Positions 56,462 through 64,000 of a DNA stretch of 64,000 nt are shown one piece after another. How positions within the stretch are numbered: the first letter of the stretch is position 1; the number at the start of each line of letters is the position of its first letter. The stretch spans positions 1 through 64,000 of the forward strand of contig BPQB01000027.1 of NCBI GenBank assembly GCA_019973155.2, written 5' to 3'. The translations under genes and the position numbers were made by a program. The notes under the pieces were generated by a model. It was not told the origin of the DNA, did not search any database, and saw only the letters and a program-made list of their open reading frames with translations. This DNA is from Phanerochaete sordida. Lineage: Eukaryota; Basidiomycota; Agaricomycetes; Polyporales; Phanerochaetaceae.

Positions 56462-56463
56462 GA
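56462..56463. repeat. Target-site duplication GA, right
   Basis: Second copy of the GA that flanks the left end at 47441-47442. Confidence 0.8.
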
Positions 56464-56491
56464 GGAGCGCGGCGCAAAGCTTGATCTGCAT
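56464..56491 (-). pseudogene. Aspartic protease copy 3, 5' fragment (ATG and signal-peptide start)
   Basis: Ten codons starting at ATG 56491 read MQIKLCAALL (the tenth completed by the duplicated GA), equal to the first ten residues of copies 2 and 4 apart from two changes, and then stop matching exactly at the transposon end. The remaining exons are at 45963-47440. The promoter stayed with this piece and would now transcribe into the right end of the transposon. Confidence 0.92.
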
Positions 56492-57350
56492 GTCGGACGG
56501 GCTGGTGGGTGGGCAGCTGGCTGGCCTGGAGCTGGTCTTTCCGTGCATGATATACGCGTGAGCGAGCTTCCTGTTCGCTGCCTGTCGTGCCTGGAGAAGG
56601 GCCGCCGTGGGTGCTCCAATGCCGAATGTATGTCGGTGAGAACGATGTGCGTCCAGTGACTATACACGACCGCCATGCTGAACCTGTCGTGCTCGCAGTG
56701 CATGTGCGAGCCACTCGAATCGGGACCAATCTGAGCCTGAGGAATGCGCAGCTGCAAATCCTGTGGCGCTGCGGTCCTGGTGTTGAACTTCATGGATTCC
56801 GCGTAAGTACGAGCTGGACCCACAGTCAATACCTTTGGCGATAAAAATAGGAATGAGCCATATGACAGTGTTCACGATCCATCTGAGGCTTACCGCAGTC
56901 ATTCAGCGAAGATCTCTGAGCAGATAGTGAGTTTGACCGACAAGGTATGCACCTGGGAGGAAAGGTCCACCATGGTCTAAGTCGCTTCACATGATACGGA
57001 ATGCGGGATGTCATCATCCCGGCGGCTGACTTTGGCTGTTCGCGCACATGCCCGACGCAGTAATAAGTACGGCCGAGTCGCGTTGCAGAGGGTTATAAGC
57101 TCACTCATCGTTCAAGCTCCTTCGCGCTGCGGCAAATGCGCATATTCCGGCCACCATAGCTAGGGAGCACCTCGATTTCGTTGCTTACCCTTGCAGAGGC
57201 AAAACTTGACTGTCAGGCCGAGAATTGACTAACTCGCTCGTGCCCGCAAACAGGCTTTCCTGGTTTCGGAATATGTTCAAGTTCCAGTGACCCGTGATAC
57301 AATGTTCGGAAAACGTGTGCGCATTGGTCAAGTGCAAAAAGAGCGATACC
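56492..57350. other. Promoter of disrupted copy 3 and 3' flank of copy 4
   Basis: About 860 bp. Minus-strand GTATATC at 56550-56556, 59 nt upstream of the stranded ATG, corresponds to the TATA-like box of the sibling genes. The block near 56630-56660 (GTCGGTGAGAACGATGTGCG) recurs upstream of copy 4 near 58990, so promoters share duplicated sequence. Confidence 0.5.
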
Positions 57351-58849
57351 TTACTTCAGAACCACAGGAGCGAAGCCCACTCGCTCGTTACCGAAGTCGA
57401 ATTCTGTGCACAAGACGCATGAGCATAAACACTATGAAGATTCGCAAAGCATGTTTACCAGTGTAGGTGTTCCGGATGAACACATCACCCAAGATCCAGA
57501 AGCCTGCAACGCGCATAAGTATCGATAGCTTGCGAGCACACGGAGTACCTACCCTCGTTAGCACCCATGATGCCGCTGACACAGGAGTTAGAACCCTCCG
57601 AGACTGGACCAAAGTTCAGGGTGTCGGCGGAAAGGGTGAACGTCTTTCCGGCAATGGTGAACCCAACGTTGCTGGGGATCTCGTTACAGGGGATCGTGAA
57701 GAAGCCCTGGCCGACGGTACGCGCGGCACTTGCGGCGCCGGGGATCTTGTTGTGGATCGCGGTGGCGCTGGTCGGGTCGACGATAAGGAGCGTAGTGCCG
57801 GTGTCGACGATCGCGTCCTGTGCACGTGTGACGACCTTGGTCGCTCCGACGGACGCACTGGAGACCGAAATCTCCCAGAACGCCGGCGGGTTCGTGACGA
57901 TGAGCGGCGTGAACGTGAGGCTACCGGTAAAGGCAGTGGTGTCCGTGCCGCCGAGGAAGAGCTCACCACCGTCATCGAGGAGCGTGAAGCCGAACACGGA
58001 CGAGGACGTCTTGCCCTGCGAGACGAGCGTGGGGAACACCGGCGAGTCGCCCGTGTTCGCGATGGACTGGAAGGCCATTCCAAGCAGACCATCCGGCGGC
58101 GAGTTCGCAATCGCGAAGCCTTCGGAGTACTGCGTCGCGGCGACCACAGCCTGTCCAGTAGCAACGAGGCCCCCGAGGCTGACCGTGTCCTTGAAAATCT
58201 CGCCAGCGACGGTCGAACCGTCGCCAAACTCGATCGAGAAGGTCTTGTGCTGGTCGACGGCGGTGCTGCTGGACCCGGTCTGGAAGACCTTGTGGCCTTG
58301 GCAATTTGTAGTGCATTTGGGGCCAGGCAGGAAGAAGTCGCTCGAGCCAGTGTCAAAGTCAACTGTCGGAGCATGTGAGCCTTGACGCGCCACATAAAAG
58401 ACTTGGGCGAGACATACCAGTGAAAGCACTCAAAGGCGTGCCGACGGAGACACCACCTTGCCAGAGATCGCCGTCAAGGTCGTCGGTGAGCGTGACCTTG
58501 CCCGTCGCGCGCTTGACGGGGCTGCGCTTGACGGGAGCAGGGCGAACACCGTTGTCATTCGGGTGGACCTTGCCCGTATTCGCCTTGAAGTTGTCAAAGC
58601 CACGGCCAATCTTGCTGTAGTGACCAGTCAGCCGCGTGCACGAATGGTGCGCACCGGGCGAATTACTCACGTCTGCACCTCCAGGACGTGCGCCTTGAGT
58701 GCCTCGATATCGGCAACGCCGTTCTCCTTCGTGAAGGAGCGGCGCGCGACTGGCACCTTCGCCACAGGTGGTGCCGGCGAGGGGGCAGGCGACGCTGCCG
58801 CTAGCAGTGGCACGAGCGCGAGGAGAGCGACGGAAAGCTTGATCTGCAT
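57351..58849 (-). CDS. Secreted aspartic protease A1, polyporopepsin-like, copy 4 (427 aa)
   Basis: Five exons (58671-58849, 58418-58614, 57553-58362, 57459-57503, 57351-57403) give 427 aa. Signal peptide MQIKLSVALLALVPLLAAAS; propeptide with VARRSF and KRSPVKRATG. Mature enzyme starts around residue 80-110. Catalytic Asp129 (DFDTGSSDFFLPG) and Asp312 (IVDTGTTLLIVD). The substrate-flap region and YSEGFAIANSPPDGLLGMAF are typical of basidiomycete A1 proteases. It ends EFDFGNERVGFAPVVLK. Closest by eye to copy 3, with identical exon lengths downstream of exon 1. Expected to be extracellular and active at acidic pH. Confidence 0.92.
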
Positions 58850-59795
58850 GCTGGGCTGGCTGTCGATGCAGTCTGCTCGCTGTCTGTCTCCTCGTTTTCG
58901 TGCGCTATAAATGCAAAGAAAGCGGGAAGCGGAGTGTCAGGCTGCAGCATGGTGCATCGCGATTGCCCTCATGGAATATCCGGGCTGCCCGAGTGTCGGT
59001 GAGAACGACGTGCGCGCAGGAAGAGCGCGGCGGCACCTTGCTGGGCCTGCGTTTCCCGCGCACCGCCGCGGGGTATGAGAGAAGCATAGGCTGCGGGGGA
59101 GTATCTCGACTTCTGGCATGCTTCACGGGGATCTTGCAGTGTGTGTAGCCTAGGGCACACGGTCATCAACCTATCCAGGGCTCGAATACTCACACGGGAC
59201 GCACCTTTGTAAGGTAAAAATAGGTAGAGGGTAGCGGTAGATGGTGGAAATGCATATGCCATCCGCGCGAGTGAATGGGTGAAGATCCCCAGGCCCGTCC
59301 GTGGCTCCATTCGACAGCATGTGCTGGTGGGAGTAGATCCCCACCGCTCGTCTGGCTTCTCATGGGTCGGGACGGGATGTAGTCATTCCGGCGGGCTTCT
59401 GCTGATGATTTCTGAGAAGGTGGTCGAAGAAGAGCAACAATGTACTCACGCCAATGTGACTGCTTGTTCTTGTCTAGAGCGAGGGCAAGTGACGCCGCCA
59501 TGGGCCGGTCCGATATCCACAAAGCTGGCAGTTTGAAGCGCCACCTGCACCCGCACAGCTGTCGACGAAATCACTGTCAGGCTTGTTCCAGCCTTCATGT
59601 ATCTCAGCAAACAGGCGTGTAAGTCTCCAGCCAGAAAGATAGATCGATTAACTGTAATCGAAACGACCACATAACATCAGTGAGAAGGAAACTCGTGACT
59701 TGTGTCCCGCACCGGCCCATACCCATCCCTTCCAATCCAATAGTCTGCCACTCGCCATTATATCACCTCGCTCTCTCCTGCTGCCTACCGCCGGA
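58850..59795. other. Intergenic region upstream of protease copy 4
   Basis: About 950 bp. Minus-strand ATTTATA at 58906-58912 lies 57 nt before the ATG of copy 4. No further gene recognised; the region near 59300-59420 shares words with 41680-41780 and so belongs to the duplicated protease unit. Confidence 0.4.
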
Positions 59796-61429
59796 TTACC
59801 GCTCCGACATTTGAGCGAGGTAGTCAGACAACTGCGAACGTTGTGAGCTCGCTAGTACGCATTCAAGCCGAGCGACACTCACCTTCAACGCCCCTGCGCG
59901 AATGGTCTCCGCAGCATTCTGCACGTCGGGGTTTGCGAGGACACGGGAGATCGCATCCTTGGCCGCGACCTCGAGGTTCGATAGCGTGCCGTCGGCGAGC
60001 ACACCCTCGCCACCGCCGGGCACGCCCTGCATCTCGTCCTCCTCGCGCCCGAAGTACTGGTTGGACGAGATCGAAGAGGCGCCTTGGAAGTTCTGCAGGC
60101 GCGTCTGCGCCTCGTTCTGCGCCACGGGGTCGTACGTGCCGCGGCCGAAGTACATGTCGGACGAGATCGCCTTCTGGCTCCCGAACTTGTCGCGCGCGGT
60201 CGTCGGGGCGTCGTCCGCGACGGGGGCCTTGGGTGCCGCAGGTGCGGGCACTGCGCCAAACCCGAGCCGCTTCATGCCCATGCCGAGTCGCTCCATGTCC
60301 TGCGCGCTGCCGAGCGGCTTCGTCTCGACGGGTGCGGCGACCTTGCCGTTCGAGGATGGCGTCAGCGAGCGTGAGGCTGCGGCGGACACCTTGGCCTTCG
60401 CTGCTTCGCGCGCACGTTCCTCTTCCTCCTGGCGCTCCTTCTCCCGGTCGTAGCCCAATTGCTTTATGCGCTCTGCCTCTTCTGCTGCCTTGCGCTCCGC
60501 CTCCGCGAAATCGATGGGTGCTGCGGCCTTCTTAGCCCCGAGCCCACCGAGCTTTGACTTCTTGGGGCCAGCGGCGCTGGTGGCAGAGGTGCCAGGGACG
60601 GCGGGGGAAGAGGTGAGACGGGTCGCGCCGAGCTTGGATCCTGGTCGTGAGCCAGGCGTGGAAGACCCTGAGCGAAGAGATGACGAGCTGATGGTACGTG
60701 GAGCAGGTGTGCCTGTTGTCGTGGCGGCGCGGCCGATGATGGGGACGCTGGGCGACGATGCTGACGAGGCGGTAGGTTTTGCGGCGGGCTTGTCCCAGGA
60801 CGAGAAGAAGTCTTCGTCCTCGCCCGCAGCACTGGAGGGTGTTGCTACAGAGGTGTCGGCCATGCCTTCGACGAAGATGCGCGTAGGGTATCTGACAAGA
60901 TAGTCAGTCGATGCACAGTGACCTTGCTAGCGCAACTCACTTTGCGATGTCCTCCTTGACTCGCTTCGCCAGCTCCTCTTTGTACAGCTCCGCAACCCGA
61001 CTCGAGTACTTCTTCTTGGTGTCCGAATCACTTAGTAACACAGAGCCACCGTGTTTGGTGAAGAAGTCTGTCGCAGACGCATTGCCTCCGACCTTCATCG
61101 TCCTGAGCTGATTCAGCTGCCAGCTGTCGAGATTGGTCGAGCTGCGCGTAGTGTCAGTCTCACGCGTTCGGCGTCGGAGAGCAGATACCTACCGCACGAA
61201 GGAGATATGCACACCCATGTTTCTGTGCACACTCGAGCACTCCAGGCAGATGTATACACCGAATGTGACACTGGACCATGTCGGATTACGTGCTTGACAG
61301 TCGAAACACATCTGGATCTCCCTGAGTGCGTCGGTGTATGCGGTGCGGGAGGATACGCACCTTGTTGGCCTTCTGCGCCTTTAACACCTTGAAAACAGCA
61401 TCCGTCTCTGCCTTTGTAGGGTCCGACAT
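59796..61429 (-). CDS. GLO3: ADP-ribosylation factor GTPase-activating protein, GLO3 type
   Basis: Five exons (61361-61429, 61193-61311, 60941-61141, 59883-60891, 59796-59831) give 477 aa. The N-terminal ArfGAP domain has the zinc finger C25-x2-C28-x16-C45-x2-C48 and the arginine finger Arg53 in [15 protein letters not shown]. The long low-complexity middle contains [20 protein letters not shown]. The C-terminal repeats [13 protein letters not shown] and [12 protein letters not shown] are the GLO3 motif, which separates this protein from GCS1-type ArfGAPs. It stimulates GTP hydrolysis by Arf1 on COPI vesicles in Golgi-to-ER transport. The last 51-nt intron keeps frame if retained. Confidence 0.92.
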
Positions 61430-61797
61430 CGTCTAAATAGGTGTTAGAGTAGAGTAAGGAGGAGGGGAAGAGAGATGGTGGAGGTCGGAAGGCAAGGGTG
61501 ATCTGAAGCGCGAGAGACTGGATCTGCCACGTTCACCGTCACTTTACACGTCTTCAAGCCCACCACCCTGCGACTTCCAAACCATCATTTAATTCGAGCA
61601 TGCATGCATGCTGTTCAACAGATACTCTCCGCCGGGAGTATGTGGCGTGACCTGGCCAGCGATTGTGCTGGGAGGCCAAGCTGGAGCAGACGGCGGAAAG
61701 AGGATCGCCACAGCCGAAGGCGCACGAGAGGAAGAAATATCGAACAGTTACATCGCGATTTCGTCTATTTCTATTTGTACAAGATGTTCCTTGATGT
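61430..61797. other. Intergenic between GLO3 and HEM13
   Basis: About 370 bp holding the GLO3 promoter and the HEM13 3' region. Nothing else seen. Confidence 0.4.
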
Positions 61798-62847
61798 CTA
61801 TACCCACTGCTCAGGGGTCTTGAGGACCCTGACAAGCTTCTCCTCTTCCGACCCCTCCTCCGTGCCCAGCTCGCTCATGTACTCCCATCTCGCGGTCTCC
61901 GGAAGGCTCATCAGGATACTCTCGATGCGCGCCCCCGGCGTTGCTAGCCCAAACTTGGTACCGCGGTCGTAGACGAGGTTGAACTCGACGTAGCGGCCGC
62001 GTCGGATGAGCTGCCAGCGCCGTTCGCGGGGCGTGAAGGCCGTGTTTATGCGCTGCTCGAGGATCGGGATGTACGACGGGATGAAGGCATCGCCCGTGCT
62101 GCGGACGAACGCGAAGATGTCCTCGGGGGTGCGTGGGCGGGCGACGTCGTCGGCAAGGCGCGCGTGCGTCTGGTCGCAGAGGTCGTCGAAGAAGATGCCG
62201 CCGATGCCACGCGCCTCCTGGCGATGGGGGATGAAGAAGTACTCGTCGCACCACTTCTTGAACGCAGGGTAAATCGCGGTGCCGTGTGGGTCGCATGCGT
62301 TCTTGAGGGTCTCGTGGAAGTGGATCGCGTCCTTCTCGTAGAGGTACGACGGTGTGAGGTCGCAGCCTCCCCCGAACCACCACGCGATGACCCGCCCAGG
62401 TCCCTTTTCGCTGTCCTCGGACTCGGTGATCTCGAAGTAGCGGTAGTTCGCGTGCACGGTCGGAGCGTGTGGGTTGCGGGGATGGATGACAAGGCTGATG
62501 CCTGACGCGAAGAAGGGGAGGGCGGTGGTGGTGTTGGGGTCGTAGGGGATGGATGAGTGCTCGACGCGCATCTGCTTGATAGCAGCAGGTGGGAGCGAGC
62601 CATGGACGACCGAGATGTTCACGCCCGCCTTCTCGAGGACCGAGACGGGCGCGGCAGCATCGGAGTGTGATGCTTCAGGTACTGCAAATACGCACGACAG
62701 GCCCTTGCCTCCCTGCGCGCGAACCCACGAGTCGCGCTTGAAGGACGGGGCGTTTGGGTCCAGCTTCTCTAGTGCGGAGACAATCCGTTCCTGGAGGTCG
62801 AGGATGTACTCCTCCACCTGTACGCGCATGGGCTTCGGGGTCGACAT
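61798..62847 (-). CDS. HEM13: Coproporphyrinogen III oxidase
   Basis: Single exon, 349 aa, starting at ATG 62847. Oxygen-dependent enzyme that converts coproporphyrinogen III to protoporphyrinogen IX in heme synthesis. Family blocks are complete: GGKGLSCVFAVPEA, GISLVIHPRNPHAPTVHANY, WWFGGGCDLTPSYLYEKDAI, FFIPHRQEARGIGGIFFDD and GRYVEFNLVYDRGTKFGL. The conserved His residues are in HPRNPHAP, HFH and PHRQE. No mitochondrial targeting sequence precedes the core, as in the cytosolic yeast enzyme. The lack of introns is unusual among its neighbours. Confidence 0.95.
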   Translation of the reverse strand: MSTPKPMRVQVEEYILDLQERIVSALEKLDPNAPSFKRDSWVRAQGGKGLSCVFAVPEASHSDAAAPVSVLEKAGVNISVVHGSLPPAAIKQMRVEHSSIPYDPNTTTALPFFASGISLVIHPRNPHAPTVHANYRYFEITESEDSEKGPGRVIAWWFGGGCDLTPSYLYEKDAIHFHETLKNACDPHGTAIYPAFKKWCDEYFFIPHRQEARGIGGIFFDDLCDQTHARLADDVARPRTPEDIFAFVRSTGDAFIPSYIPILEQRINTAFTPRERRWQLIRRGRYVEFNLVYDRGTKFGLATPGARIESILMSLPETARWEYMSELGTEEGSEEEKLVRVLKTPEQWV

Positions 62848-63528
62848 CGTGTGGGGTGACTGTGTACAAGAGACGGTCAATGTCCTCTGGTATTTATGCC
62901 AGCGTCGGATTCAGGCTCTCAAGCACGAACGGCCCAGTCGGGACCGCATCCACGAGCGGGCCCGGTGTGTCTGGATCGTGGGCTACACGGTCGATTTTTG
63001 TCGCGCGACGTCGCAGCTCAGACTTGAAATAAACGCGTCGACTCACATGTAGAGTAGCTGTATCGTACTGCACACAGTTCGAGCTCAGAGGATGCTGATG
63101 CTAGGGTCTGTTATGTCGCGGTCAATGAGAGAGACGCAATGGCTAGCAATGGCGTGAGAGCGGCCGAGCGACTAGTCCTCCGCGCTTTGCTTACTGAGTA
63201 AGTAAGCATTGTTTACTCTTCTTACACATGGTCAGCGAAGCTTTCTTACTGCAATACAATCCACTTCTTACCGGTATTCACACGAGCCGGCGGAGCGCCG
63301 CGAGTCCCTGTCGCGTCGTTGCAGACTCTTCTGCTCGAACTCTACGTCTCGCGCCATGTACGCGAACAATCCTACCAACATATTTGGCGGTCACAACTCT
63401 GCACAAGGCCACTGGTTGATTCCATGATTTCTGCTCTCGGACGTCGGATATGCGGCCTGCCGGCGCCCATCACCTGCACCTAGCAGGGTTGAGCGAACAG
63501 ACAAGCTGTCACTTTCTGTTGTCTCGCC
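62848..63528. promoter_or_regulatory. Divergent intergenic region between HEM13 and the dehydrogenase
   Basis: About 680 bp serving both starts. The 63187-63275 part is dense in GTAAG/CTTAC words (GAGTAAGTAAGC, TTCTTACTGC, CTTCTTACCGG), the same pattern as at 29893 and 42668. Confidence 0.4.
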
Positions 63529-64000
63529 ATGTCGTCTTTTCGCACAAACAACCTGTTCAATGTCTCTGGAAAGGTTGTGCTGGTTACCGGAGGGAGTCGA
63601 GGCATCGGCAAGTCGGTACGTCGCGTCGGAAGCGTGCACTGGGTTTATTCCTGACATAGTCTGTTCGTATGACAGATCGCGACCGCTTTCGTCGCCAACG
63701 GTGCGAAGGTATGTTTCGCGTCCAAATCCTGCAGACCACAGCTCATCCGCTCTAGGTCTACATCACGTCTCGCAAAGCAAATGATTGCGACGAGACCGCC
63801 ACGGAGCTGAACGCCATGGGCCCGGGCTCCTGCATCGCCGTGCCTGCAGATCTGCAGAAGGTTTCCGAGGTCGAGCGGCTGGTCGCGGAAATCTCTTCGA
63901 AGGAAACAATGCTGCACGTGCTCGTGAATAATGCTGGTGCAGCGTGGGGCGACGGCATCGACGAGTACCCGGTGCGTCCAGCGTCCCGTCAGACGCGGCT
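63529..64000 (+). CDS. Short-chain dehydrogenase/reductase, 5' part (runs off the window)
   Basis: Three exons are visible (63529-63615, 63676-63708, 63756-63971), followed by a GTGCGT donor; the rest lies beyond the window. The cofactor motif GKVVLVTGGSRGIGKS (TGxxxGIG, at about residues 21-28) and VLVNNAGAAWGD (NNAG) identify a classical SDR. The order VNGAK-VYITSRKANDCDETA suggests the RhlG-like 3-oxoacyl-ACP reductase group common in fungi; this is by resemblance. The catalytic Tyr-x3-Lys lies outside the visible part. Confidence 0.85.

Noticed and set aside
57467..58385. Long antisense open frames opposite the protease exon 3 (also in the other three copies)
   Set aside because: They mirror the codon bias of the protease exon and encode repetitive Arg/Gly/Asp residues without homology; the minus-strand protease explains the conservation.

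Overview
The window reads as nuclear DNA of an agaricomycete fungus, probably a wood-decay polypore (an inference). The signs are intron-dense genes with 47-60 nt GT..AG introns, a Plavaka-type DNA transposon, families of BTB, F-box-like and C2/NLR-type N-terminal proteins, and polyporopepsin-like secreted aspartic proteases. Gene models were built by hand from reading frame, splice sites and comparison between paralogues; every multi-exon model reported as intact closes in frame.

The left part (about 0.5-22 kb) is fast-evolving and repetitive. A two-gene segment (a 205-aa protein of unknown function plus a coiled-coil protein) occurs twice in inverted orientation, at 545-2609 and 13061-15060. 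Between the arms lie four minus-strand BTB/POZ-type genes with the same exon plan, one of them broken, and one copy of a 200-aa protein pair whose second copy lies just outside the right arm. Further right are a 226-bp MITE-like element with terminal inverted repeats and a fifth, degenerate BTB gene.

The middle (23-28 kb) holds two tandem paralogues with a C2-like N-terminus, a helical segment resembling the N-termini of agaricomycete NLR/STAND proteins, and a proline-rich tail, but no NACHT ATPase. In both, the first intron splits the ATG start codon.

From 28.5 to 39.4 kb lie conserved genes: anthranilate phosphoribosyltransferase (TRP4), AP-2 sigma adaptin (APS2), an F-box-like protein, a thiamine-diphosphate enzyme of the acetolactate-synthase superfamily, a secreted GH12 endoglucanase, and a UBC1-type E2 with a UBA tail. 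From 39.7 to 58.9 kb is a tandem array of four A1 aspartic proteases with identical exon phases.

The main discovery is that the third protease is split by a 9,019-bp CACTA-like Plavaka transposon (47443-56461). The element has 30-bp terminal inverted repeats, a 2-bp GA target duplication, subterminal TATGCTCAG repeats, an apparently intact 9-exon transposase and two further genes (a DUF6698-like protein and an unknown protein). Removing the element and one GA copy rejoins the signal-peptide codons exactly in frame, so the insertion looks recent. The window ends with GLO3-type ArfGAP, coproporphyrinogen III oxidase (HEM13) and the start of a short-chain dehydrogenase.
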